Virus record (IMG/VR): IMGVR_UViG_3300050124_000034
Coordinates: 1-28,339 of that record
Source of the DNA: a virus
Reading direction: 5' to 3' (one strand)
DNA: 28,339 nt
The translations under genes and the position numbers were made by a program. Under the pieces are notes generated by a model that ran no database searches, was not told the origin of the DNA, and worked only from the letters and a program-made list of their open reading frames with translations. Positions 22,184 to 28,339 of this stretch are shown here, piece after piece. The number at the start of each line of letters is the position of its first letter. The first letter of the stretch is position 1.

Positions 22184-22627
22184 TCACTCCTTTTGCTTTT
22201 TATTTGAGGGATGCCTTGCCTGCCGCTTACGCCGCTCGAACTCACCGTTTATGTCGCCAAGGGGCAGGTCATCGTGATATCCTGGAACCATATCTGTGAA
22301 TACATCAGATGCTGTGTCAAGAAACTGCTGGGGCGCGTTACGCAGAGCCCACGTAAAAAGTGAGGAGGGATAGCCGCTTTTTGTGATTAGGGCAACCCAG
22401 TCAAAAAAGCGCTCAACTTCGTTCTCCGGTGCAGGGGATAAAAAATTTATCATCTCGCCGCACTCTTCGCAGAACAGGTTACAGCTAAAATCATGGTTGG
22501 CGGGTAGATCTTCCGGCTCGATATGTACCTCTTTTCCGCATACAGGGCAATCGCAAAAGAATTCGTCGCCATAGATCGCTACTTTGATTTCAAGATCATC
22601 ATTGATTTTGGTTTTTACGTAAATCAT
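22184..22627 (-). CDS. Zinc-ribbon early protein (147 aa)
   Basis: CDCPVC (about residues 25-30) and CEEC (about 53-56) form a rubredoxin-like or zinc-ribbon knuckle pair. A helical Trp/Phe-rich region (FFDWVALITKSG) and a basic C-terminal tail rich in Arg, Lys and Gln follow. AAAGGA precedes ATG 22627. The zinc ribbon plus basic tail suggests nucleic-acid binding. Early-operon position; function unknown. Confidence 0.65.
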   Translation of the reverse strand: MIYVKTKINDDLEIKVAIYGDEFFCDCPVCGKEVHIEPEDLPANHDFSCNLFCEECGEMINFLSPAPENEVERFFDWVALITKSGYPSSLFTWALRNAPQQFLDTASDVFTDMVPGYHDDLPLGDINGEFERRKRQARHPSNKKQKE

Positions 22628-22652
22628 TTTTTACAAGTCCTTTCTTTATTAA

Positions 22653-22964
22653 TTATTTAAGAACTATCGTTGTACCTTCTGAAAAAGCGGGTACGGTTTC
22701 CGAACGATAAACGGAATCAGACTGTTTAATGTTGCAATATGTAGGGTCAAGGTTTTTAGTGATAGATATTGCTCCATCATTGCATATAACAAGGCAAAGG
22801 CCACAAATTGGTGCACCGTTTCCGTCTGTCGGCTGCAAGTCGATTTCAAATAAATTCACACCTTCCGGTGTTTCATCGTAATCCTCGTCACCTTGATATG
22901 TGGCCTTGTCGATGTAATATCGCTGACCTGTCGTTACGTTTAAAACATGCTGAAATTTGAACAT
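22653..22964 (-). CDS. Hypothetical 103-aa early protein
   Basis: ATG 22964 is ten bases after AAAGGAC. A longer in-frame version to 23069 would overlap the antirepressor gene by 86 bases and has no SD, so it is rejected. The product is beta-rich and acidic, with FKFQHVLNVTTGQRYYIDKA at the start and a CGLCLVIC cluster in the middle. It follows the antirepressor gene. No family recognised. Confidence 0.6.
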   Translation of the reverse strand: MFKFQHVLNVTTGQRYYIDKATYQGDEDYDETPEGVNLFEIDLQPTDGNGAPICGLCLVICNDGAISITKNLDPTYCNIKQSDSVYRSETVPAFSEGTTIVLK

Positions 22965-22983
22965 AATATAAAAGTCCTTTCTA

Positions 22984-23847
22984 TTAAGCGGCGTCTCCCA
23001 CAATCGGATTTTTCGTGTAGGTAATTCGAAATGTTTTGTCATTGTGATGGATTCCCATGGGGTAGCCATTCTCCCTTAACCATATGGCAATCTTATTCAC
23101 AACGGATTGGGCATACTGCCAATTTGTATCTGAATGACCGCTTATCTGATCCTGAAATGGGACATTTCGCATCTCGTCCGCACTCACTTCAATTTTTGCG
23201 ATTATGGCGCCTATCGCGTGACTGTGGGGTATTCCTGACGAAGAAAGGATTCCAAACTTTTGAGCAATGGCGGTTTTGTCATAAAACTTTTCTTCAATTA
23301 CAACGCCATCCATGGCTATATCAATACCGGCTTTTGCATAAAGTTTTTTCAAATTGGCTGCTATAAATTGCGGGGATACTCCTGCATCTTTAAGCACCTT
23401 TGTAATAATGCGGGATGCACTGTTCACTTCACCAAGACGAGGCTGCGATGGGTCGGAAACCTTTTTCTTATGTAGAAAAGCGTCTGCAAGAACCTTTTGT
23501 GCCTTAAGCTGATACTGCACAAGTTTGTCCGTAACTTCGGGCTGCTCTTTTTGCATGGTCGGGGTGATGGCGATCTTGGCAAGCCAGAGGGGTACAAATT
23601 CGTTATCGATGCAAGAAACCTCCTGTTCGCCGCTCTCGGTGGGGATGTGCAAACTTGCATACCCCTTTTTAAGGACGACATCATGTGAAATTCGACGGCG
23701 CTCATTTGTGGTCTGGCCCTCTGTTAACCCTATACCTCTACATATGTAAGATACGCCAACATGGATTTTTCCGGTTTTCTCGTCTTTGGCCGCCATGAGT
23801 TCGCTGCCCATAAAGGGGATCGTTTTGATTGTTAGTTCGTTTTCCAT
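22984..23847 (-). CDS. Phage antirepressor (P22 Ant N-terminal domain type)
   Basis: A 287-aa protein. Residues 1-125 match the P22 antirepressor N-terminal pattern: KTIPFMGSELMAAKDEKTGK, then YICRGIGLTEGQ and a VPLWLAKI segment. The C-terminal half is a different helical domain with basic patches. P22-type antirepressors bind and inactivate phage repressors to trigger induction. It is the fourth leftward gene after cro, suitable for early control of the CI-like repressor at 24975. AAGGAAAT precedes ATG 23847. Confidence 0.85.
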   Translation of the reverse strand: MENELTIKTIPFMGSELMAAKDEKTGKIHVGVSYICRGIGLTEGQTTNERRRISHDVVLKKGYASLHIPTESGEQEVSCIDNEFVPLWLAKIAITPTMQKEQPEVTDKLVQYQLKAQKVLADAFLHKKKVSDPSQPRLGEVNSASRIITKVLKDAGVSPQFIAANLKKLYAKAGIDIAMDGVVIEEKFYDKTAIAQKFGILSSSGIPHSHAIGAIIAKIEVSADEMRNVPFQDQISGHSDTNWQYAQSVVNKIAIWLRENGYPMGIHHNDKTFRITYTKNPIVGDAA

Positions 23848-23889
23848 AATATTTCCTTTCCTTTTTATTGGTTAGTGATTATGAGGGCA

Positions 23890-24114
23890 TTATTCTGCCT
23901 CTTCGAATTCATCAAATGCGGCTTGAACCACCGTTAAAATATCGTCCTCACTTAATATCTTTTGCTGCAAACATTCGTTGATTAAAGTTCCGAGTATCGC
24001 GGCGGCTCCTATTCTGGTTCTAAGTGGTGAGTTGCATGCGACTAAATCCGTTTCTGAAAAATACTCTATTGTGACACTTTCAGGATTTAAAGCCACTAAA
24101 AATTCACTTACCAT
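23890..24114 (-). CDS. Hypothetical 74-aa early protein
   Basis: ATG 24114, preceded by GGGGTG, lies inside the end of the upstream 43-aa gene (7-base overlap), so translation is probably coupled. A longer form to 24171 is possible but lacks an SD. The product has an N-terminal beta-rich half and an acidic helical C-terminus (SEDDILTVVQAAFDEFEE). No family recognised. Confidence 0.6.
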   Translation of the reverse strand: MVSEFLVALNPESVTIEYFSETDLVACNSPLRTRIGAAAILGTLINECLQQKILSEDDILTVVQAAFDEFEEAE

Positions 24115-24239
24115 AACATGCACCCCGCAAAGAAAACCCCGGCGCAGATGATTGATGCTGAATATCTCCAATCGGATTTTTCCTTAAGTGCCGCGACGAT
24201 GCAAAGTCCAAAAGCTGTAAGAGCAATTAAAACGTTCAT
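24108..24239 (-). CDS. 43-aa membrane micro-protein
   Basis: ATG 24239 overlaps the upstream stop (ATGA) and has GGGAGG ten bases before it. The product has two hydrophobic segments (residues about 2-17 and 29-43) joined by a short charged loop, LKEKSDWRY, giving a helical-hairpin membrane protein. Such micro-proteins in early operons can act in superinfection exclusion or membrane modulation; nothing specific is visible. Confidence 0.65.
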   Translation of the reverse strand: MNVLIALTAFGLCIVAALKEKSDWRYSASIICAGVFFAGCMLW

Positions 24240-24415
24240 ACCGTGTATGCCTCCCTATAAAAGAGATAGGCGTTGACGATGATATTAAAAACTGTGGTAT
24301 TGCCGTTTCCATTGATAAGTTTGCGGGTTTGATATTCAATCGCACTTAATAAATCGGTTAGCATCTGGTCTTGCTGGTCCGGTTCATAATTCCATTGGTC
24401 AAATGAGTTGTTCAT
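24236..24415 (-). CDS. Hypothetical 59-aa early protein
   Basis: AGGAG lies seven bases before ATG 24415; the 41 residues of frame upstream of this Met have no SD and are not included. The product starts MNNSFDQWNYEPDQQDQM and continues as a mainly helical acidic protein. Its stop overlaps the start of the 43-aa membrane-protein gene. It is the first gene after the cro-like gene and its 235-base downstream gap. No family recognised. Confidence 0.6.
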   Translation of the reverse strand: MNNSFDQWNYEPDQQDQMLTDLLSAIEYQTRKLINGNGNTTVFNIIVNAYLFYREAYTV

Positions 24416-24539
24416 AACGATTCTCCTAATATTAATTTGGGGTTCGTTTGAACATCCTTTTGTTTTCAGGCGGGTACGATATGTATTAAACCGCCTGCTA
24501 CTGTTCATAATTTTTTTTAGGTGCAACAATATGCACAAA

Positions 24540-24565
24540 ACTTTTTCACATTTGCGTGAAAAAGT
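24540..24565. promoter_or_regulatory. 10-bp perfect inverted repeat between cro-like and next early gene
   Basis: ACTTTTTCAC - ATTTGC - GTGAAAAAGT. In the leftward transcript the stem is followed by TTTTG, so it could be a weak intrinsic terminator or attenuator after the cro-like gene. As DNA it also suits a dimeric repressor. The rest of the 24416-24650 gap is AT-rich and holds no gene that I can support. Confidence 0.5.
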
Positions 24566-24607
24566 AATGCATTTCTACAAAGTTATAAAATTGTAAATGT
24601 TTCGCTA

Positions 24608-24636
24608 TTGACATTATATATTCCATTATGTACTAT
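24608..24636 (+). promoter_or_regulatory. PRE-like rightward promoter antisense to cro-like gene
   Basis: TTGACA (24608-24613), 17 bases and TACTAT (24631-24636). The predicted start near 24643 gives an RNA antisense to the whole cro-like gene that then enters the repressor gene at 24975. This is the geometry of lambda PRE. No terminator was seen between. Confidence 0.6.
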
Positions 24637-24650
24637 AGGCTTTATAGCTA

Positions 24651-24842
24651 TTACGTTTCGGAATAAATGAGAGTTACCGGAATGTTTAACAATTTTGCTA
24701 AGTTAAAAACAACGTCTATTGGGGGGTCGTTCTTTCTTTCGATTTTTGAAAGTTCTGACTGCGTAATTTTTAACTTTTTTGAAAGCTGTATTTGCGTTAG
24801 GCTCTTGCTATTTCTGATTTCTCGGATTTTATTCTTATACAA
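24651..24842 (-). CDS. Cro-like XRE-family helix-turn-helix regulator (63 aa)
   Basis: The start is TTG 24842, seven bases after GGGAG; a longer frame to 24917 would begin inside the promoter -35 box and is rejected. The product is a single XRE helix-turn-helix domain: IREIRNSKSLTQIQLSKKL, a recognition helix ITQSELSKIE, and helices 4-5 to the end. It is divergent from the CI-like repressor and is the first gene of the leftward early operon, which is the Cro position. It would bind the operators in 24889-24951. Confidence 0.85.
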   Translation of the reverse strand: MYKNKIREIRNSKSLTQIQLSKKLKITQSELSKIERKNDPPIDVVFNLAKLLNIPVTLIYSET

Positions 24843-24888
24843 TGGCTCACTCCCTTTTAGAATGTATAATTGTTGTTGGAACAATATT

Positions 24889-24917
24889 ATTATATATTCT
24901 ATTATGGTATATGTCAA
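24889..24917 (-). promoter_or_regulatory. Early leftward promoter (perfect consensus)
   Basis: On the minus strand TTGACA (24912-24917), 17 bases and TATAAT (24889-24894). It drives the cro-like gene and the early operon. A weaker divergent candidate for the repressor, TTGTTG (24870-24875) - 17 - TATATT (24893-24898), overlaps it, so the two may exclude each other. Confidence 0.85.
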
Positions 24918-24951
24918 TACAATATAGAGTATATATTCTATATTGGAATAT
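24891..24951. promoter_or_regulatory. Candidate CI/Cro operators
   Basis: An imperfect palindrome, ATATAGA - 8 bases - TCTATAT (24922-24943), lies beside the early -35 box. A second TATATTCTAT copy overlaps the -10 box (about 24893-24902). A third related copy, TATATTCCAT, is near 24617-24626 at the PRE-like promoter. Together they suggest two or three repressor sites covering the divergent promoters. Confidence 0.5.
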
Positions 24952-24974
24952 TAATAATTAAAGGTGATTTTGAT

Positions 24975-25751
24975 ATGAAAGAATTGGGTAGAAGATTAAG
25001 GCAATTAAGAGAGGACAGAGGTCTATACCAAAGCGATTTAGCCAAAATATTCGAAAAGTCTCAATCAGCCATTGGCAAATATGAAAATGAAACGTTACAA
25101 CTTGACTATGAAATGCTACGCAAGTATGCCGAGTATTTTAATGTAACAATAGACTATCTTCTTGGGAAAGTAGAAAAACCAAATGAATATAATATAGAAA
25201 TTCCAGATTTTAACTCAAATGAGCCCATACTTCTTTCTGTTGACAGATCTGAAATAAATGAATTTACAAAAGAAAAATGGTCTCGGATAATTAAGGCTGC
25301 TGTAGAAATCGTAGAAAATGGAAATTATAAAATTATTCCAAAAGACAATTCAATTCCTGCCGGGCCACTCCATAAAATTCCTATCATCGGCTCTGTTCGC
25401 TGCGGATACGGCGGGGCGGCCATAGAAGAACACATTGGATATGATTTTTCCGATGTCAAGAATCCGGAAGAGTTTTTCTTTCTGGAGGTCAACGGTGATA
25501 GCATGGAGCCCCAAATTCAAGAAGGTGACTTGGCTCTCGTCCACAGACAGCCCGACGTGGAAAATGGAGAACTTGCGGTCGTAGTCATCAATGGCGAAGA
25601 AGGTACATTAAAGAAGGTTATAAAAAAAGATAACGGAACTTACATTTTGCAAGCGTTCAATTCCAATTTTGAACCACTGAGTTTTGCCGGAGACGATCTT
25701 AATAAAATTCATATTTGCGGGAAAGTTGTTGAAACAAAGAAAAAATGGTGA
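24975..25751 (+). CDS. CI/LexA-like phage repressor (HTH + S24 peptidase)
   Basis: A 258-aa protein. An N-terminal XRE helix-turn-helix (about 1-65, including LYQSDLAKIFEKSQSAIGKY) is joined by a linker to a C-terminal S24 self-cleaving domain. A Cys143-Gly144 candidate cleavage site lies in SVRCGYGG, the catalytic Ser176 in NGDSMEP and the catalytic Lys at about 213 in GTLKKV. This predicts RecA-dependent induction. The start is ATG 24975 behind AAAGGTGAT; the longer frame from 24870 runs through the promoter region. It is the first gene of the rightward lysogeny module and a likely target of the antirepressor at 22984-23847. Confidence 0.93.
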   Translation: MKELGRRLRQLREDRGLYQSDLAKIFEKSQSAIGKYENETLQLDYEMLRKYAEYFNVTIDYLLGKVEKPNEYNIEIPDFNSNEPILLSVDRSEINEFTKEKWSRIIKAAVEIVENGNYKIIPKDNSIPAGPLHKIPIIGSVRCGYGGAAIEEHIGYDFSDVKNPEEFFFLEVNGDSMEPQIQEGDLALVHRQPDVENGELAVVVINGEEGTLKKVIKKDNGTYILQAFNSNFEPLSFAGDDLNKIHICGKVVETKKKW

Positions 25752-25864
25752 GTCTTGTTCCTAACTGTTGAATTTTATCCCGTTTGGTATTATCCTGTAA
25801 TTGATATAATTATAGGTGCATATCCCCAAAAGGGTAATATATAGAAGGAATAGGACGGGATGAA

Positions 25865-26428
25865 ATGATGAGGAACAATCCATATCAAATATTAGGTATA
25901 AATAAAAGTGCATCAGAAGCCGAAATAAAATCTGCATTCCGTCATTTAGCAAAAGAAACACATCCAGATTTAAATGGAGGTAATCAACAACTTACAGAAC
26001 GATTTAGGACGGGTTCAGAAGCATACGCCATATTATCAGACCCCACCAAAAAAGAAGAAGTTGATTATTTAATAAGAGAAGGATCTCAAACTCAAGGGAA
26101 TTATTCTTCGAGCGTAAATAGCGACATAAAGGCGACTGCTCACAACATAGAACATTGTATTCATCAAATGTATGAGCAGGTAAAGCCGGCAAAGAAACAG
26201 GCAATCCATTCTCTTTGGGTGGGGTTGGCTTGGCTTTCTATTGGGCTTATAATCAGCGCAATAAGTTATCTTGTTGCAAATAGCAACGGAGGCGGTACAT
26301 ATTTTGTTGCCTATGGAGCAATTATATTTGGAGGAATACAAGCAGTAAAAAGCTTTTACTGCTTCATTAAAATTAATATAGCGGTAATAAAATATAAATC
26401 TGAAATGTGGAAGTCGATTGGTATTTAA
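25865..26428 (+). CDS. Membrane-anchored J-domain protein
   Basis: A 187-aa protein with a complete J domain at residues 4-70 (HPD at 33-35, preceded by FRHLAKET). A polar linker follows, then two membrane segments (about 117-138 and 146-165). It would recruit Hsp70 to the inner face of the membrane. It lies between the repressor and the integrase, so it is probably expressed in the lysogen and may be a lysogenic-conversion or superinfection-exclusion gene. The SD is weak (GGACGGGA before ATG 25865). The 113-base gap upstream contains TATAAT (about 25805) without a good -35. Confidence 0.8.
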   Translation: MMRNNPYQILGINKSASEAEIKSAFRHLAKETHPDLNGGNQQLTERFRTGSEAYAILSDPTKKEEVDYLIREGSQTQGNYSSSVNSDIKATAHNIEHCIHQMYEQVKPAKKQAIHSLWVGLAWLSIGLIISAISYLVANSNGGGTYFVAYGAIIFGGIQAVKSFYCFIKINIAVIKYKSEMWKSIGI

Positions 26429-26494
26429 AAATCGTATCACGAAAGAATGATTTATAAAATAAAAAAAACAATTAAAAATTTAGGAAGTGAACAT

Positions 26495-28036
26495 ATGCGC
26501 GCTGCGGTTGCTTATCTTAGGTACTCAACTTCCAATCAAACTGAAAACAGCATAGCGTATCAACTTGATGCCGTGCAGGGATATTGTAAGCGGCTTGATT
26601 ATGTATTGTCGGACATTTACACCGACGAGGCCCAAAGCGGCACCAATACCGACAGGGACGGCTTACAACGAATGATGATCGATGCCGAGCAGCACAAATT
26701 TGATGCGATTGTCATATATGATCAATCCCGCCTGAGCCGTAATGTCGTTGACTGGTTTTCTCTACGTGAAAAAATGCGGCAACTTGATATAAAAATCTGT
26801 TCCTGCACCGAGGATATAGAGGAAAGCGACAATCCGAGTGCCTTTTTATCTGAGGGCATGAAAGCCCTTATCAATCAGCATTTTGTAATGGAAACCCGAA
26901 AGAAAACAATAGCCGGTCAAACCTCACGCGCAAGGCAAGGTAAATTTAATGGAGGAACTCCCCCGCTTGGCTATAACGTTGTTGACGGGGATTATATAAT
27001 AAACGATCATGAGGCAATCGCCGTGCGCCTCATATATGACATGTACGCCGATGGTTATTCTTACGGTAACATTGTGGACGAGCTTGCAAAGCGAGGCTAT
27101 AGGAGCAAGCGCGAGGCCGTGATAGGCACCAATGCCTTGAATGTCATCCTGCAGAACGAACGATACATTGGTATTTACTTCTGGAATACCCGATTTGTGA
27201 AACGCTTTAAGAAATGGGCGGGGGGGCAGCCTAACCCCGAAGCCATTAAAATACAGAACGGAATGCCTTCGATAATTGATATGCCAACATGGGAAAGGGT
27301 GAAGAAAAGAATGAGCAATAACAAAATGAACGCTTCCAATAGAGCGAAAAGAACTTATCTTTTGTCCGGACTGCTTCGCTGCGGAAAGTGCGGCGCGCTG
27401 ATGTGCGGAATTACCCATATATCCGGTAAGGGGTATGAAACCTCGTACTATGTCTGTGGTAATAAATATCGAAACCATACCTGCGATGCTCAGAACCTTT
27501 CTGCAAAAATGGTTGAGCGAGAAATTACCGAATCCCTTTTCACCGAAATATTGGATATCGACAGCATAGATAAATACAGCGTTAAGCTGTCAGAAGCGAT
27601 TGAAAGTTTCGGAGATAACAATAAAGACCGTGAAGAGGGCATAAAAAAAGAGCTCACGCAGCGAAAGCGCGAACTCACAAATTTAGTCAGTGCTATGAAA
27701 CAGGGCCACTATACAAATACCGTTCAGGATGCAATAGACGAAACAGAAGCGCAGGTTTCCATCTTAGAAAATCAACTTCGCGAAATTAAAGGGAGCCAAC
27801 AAAAACCCGTAGACAAGGGCGACATTATAATCGGATTTATAAAAGACCTGCAAGAAGCAAAAGAATCGCCCGAAAAGCTGAAAGCCATCATCAAAAAGCA
27901 CATCGTGGGCATAAAAGTAATCGACAACCGCAATCTTGAAATAGCTACTGTTATCGATTACGCCAATACGAATGGTTGCGGAGGTGCGCAATACTCCGTA
28001 TTGACGTACATTTTGAGTTTTTCCAAGCAACGATAA
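26495..28036 (+). CDS. int: Large serine recombinase (phage integrase)
   Basis: A 513-aa site-specific integrase. An N-terminal catalytic domain has the serine in LRYSTSN (Ser11) and DQSRLSRN. A recombinase domain with KFNGGTPPLGY follows, then a zinc-ribbon domain with CGKC (296-299) and Cys321/Cys330, a coiled-coil region (about 380-440) and a C-terminal tail. This is the full PhiC31/TP901-type layout. GGAAGTG lies before ATG 26495, preferred over ATG 26447. As usual for such phages, the gene is the last one before the attachment site, so the right prophage end should lie just downstream. Confidence 0.95.
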   Translation: MRAAVAYLRYSTSNQTENSIAYQLDAVQGYCKRLDYVLSDIYTDEAQSGTNTDRDGLQRMMIDAEQHKFDAIVIYDQSRLSRNVVDWFSLREKMRQLDIKICSCTEDIEESDNPSAFLSEGMKALINQHFVMETRKKTIAGQTSRARQGKFNGGTPPLGYNVVDGDYIINDHEAIAVRLIYDMYADGYSYGNIVDELAKRGYRSKREAVIGTNALNVILQNERYIGIYFWNTRFVKRFKKWAGGQPNPEAIKIQNGMPSIIDMPTWERVKKRMSNNKMNASNRAKRTYLLSGLLRCGKCGALMCGITHISGKGYETSYYVCGNKYRNHTCDAQNLSAKMVEREITESLFTEILDIDSIDKYSVKLSEAIESFGDNNKDREEGIKKELTQRKRELTNLVSAMKQGHYTNTVQDAIDETEAQVSILENQLREIKGSQQKPVDKGDIIIGFIKDLQEAKESPEKLKAIIKKHIVGIKVIDNRNLEIATVIDYANTNGCGGAQYSVLTYILSFSKQR

Positions 28037-28091
28037 AAAACAGCCCCGCCCGGGGTTAGGGGAACGGGGCGTAATATTCTGAAAATATCTC
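28037..28091. other. Candidate right attachment-site region (attR) and GC-rich hairpin
   Basis: Just after the integrase stop lies a GC-rich inverted repeat, GCCCCG ... CGGGGC (about 28045-28072), which may terminate the integrase transcript, although no U-run follows. The adjoining bases before the host-type promoter at 28092 should contain the integrase crossover site. The core cannot be identified without the empty site or attL. Confidence 0.4.
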
Positions 28092-28119
28092 TTTACAAAC
28101 AAAAACATAGGTATATAAT
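28092..28119 (+). promoter_or_regulatory. Promoter of the gene beyond the prophage end
   Basis: TTTACA (28092-28097), 16 bases and TATAAT (28114-28119), followed by GAGGG seven bases before ATG 28143. A complete promoter immediately outside the integrase suggests the host gene kept its own promoter after integration. Confidence 0.7.
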
Positions 28120-28142
28120 GACATCAGAAAGAGGGAAATTTT

Positions 28143-28339
28143 ATGAAAAAAGTGTTTTCGACAATAAAGCATTTTATATTAAGCAAAAGGGTTATGTCTG
28201 CTGTCATAGGAGTTGCAATGATTGGCGGCGTGTCAGCTGCTGGAATTGTCAGTTCTAATTTATCAAACATTGTCTCAAATGTATCTTCTAATGGTACTGC
28301 ATCTACCATGAGCATGTTAGATACATCAAGTGTTTCGAG
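28143..28339 (+). CDS. Partial secreted or membrane protein gene, probably host
   Basis: ATG 28143 behind GAGGG. The 65 visible residues start MKKVFSTIKHFILSKR, then a hydrophobic stretch (about 17-36, VMSAVIGVAMIGGVSAAGIV), then a Ser/Asn/Thr-rich region. This is a signal peptide or N-terminal anchor followed by an exported, low-complexity part. The reading frame is open at the window end. It lies beyond the integrase and is the best candidate for bacterial flanking DNA. Family unknown. Confidence 0.6.
   Translation, partial: MKKVFSTIKHFILSKRVMSAVIGVAMIGGVSAAGIVSSNLSNIVSNVSSNGTASTMSMLDTSSVS

Noticed and set aside
24870-24974. Extended N-terminus for the CI-like repressor
   Set aside because: The extra residues are encoded by the promoter-operator region, lack an SD and look like translated AT-rich noncoding DNA.
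1-28339. CRISPR arrays, tRNA genes, insertion sequences
   Set aside because: No regularly spaced direct repeats, cloverleaf structures or transposase genes were seen on either strand.

Overview
The window is most of an integrated temperate phage (prophage) in a low-to-mid GC Gram-positive host, most likely a member of the Clostridia. The grounds are strong AGGAGG-type ribosome binding sites with frequent GTG and TTG starts, TTGACA-17-TATAAT promoters, a LexA/CI-type repressor and a large serine integrase. No tRNA, rRNA, CRISPR array or insertion sequence was seen. The left end runs off inside the phage structural genes. The right end crosses the prophage boundary into what is probably host DNA at about 28,040-28,140.

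Right to left: (1) A rightward lysogeny module (24,975-28,036) holds a CI-like repressor with an S24 peptidase domain, a membrane J-domain protein and a large serine integrase. (2) A leftward early operon (24,842 down to 14,411) starts at a consensus promoter facing away from the repressor. It encodes a Cro-like protein, micro-proteins, a P22-type antirepressor, many small unknown and zinc-binding proteins, a replication initiator whose gene carries an iteron-like cluster (probable origin), and a T7-gp4-like primase-helicase. A bidirectional terminator (14,400-14,428) ends it. (3) A rightward cassette (promoter 12,176, terminator 14,428) holds a J-domain protein, four small proteins and a ribbon-helix-helix protein. 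(4) A leftward winged-helix regulator follows. (5) A rightward resolvase-type serine recombinase lies beyond a G-poor noncoding stretch. (6) The leftward late operon contains TerS (with an in-frame stop), TerL, an HExxH protein, micro-proteins, portal, a Com-like zinc finger, scaffold, major capsid, decoration, connector, a gp10-like tail-hub protein and the start of an ejection-like protein. This order resembles P22-like short-tailed phages.

The most striking content is in the rightward cassette. A complete type I hammerhead ribozyme (12,715-12,766) begins on the base after the stop codon of the J-domain gene. One gene further on is a circularly permuted (type P5) twister-like ribozyme (core 13,152-13,211), overlapping the end of the 123-aa gene and supported by a covarying pseudoknot. 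The two would cut out a 422-nt RNA carrying exactly one open reading frame, with a 5'-OH and a 2',3'-cyclic phosphate, which are ends that RtcB-type ligases join. The proposed twister P5 stem would also pair with the start codon of the next gene.

Other notable points: a lambda PRE-like promoter antisense to the cro-like gene; an intrinsic terminator in the middle of the late operon just after the Com-like gene; a consensus leftward promoter antisense to the resolvase; a 101-bp out-of-frame overlap between two late genes; and several micro-proteins (48, 55, 43 and 46 aa) that ordinary length cut-offs would miss.
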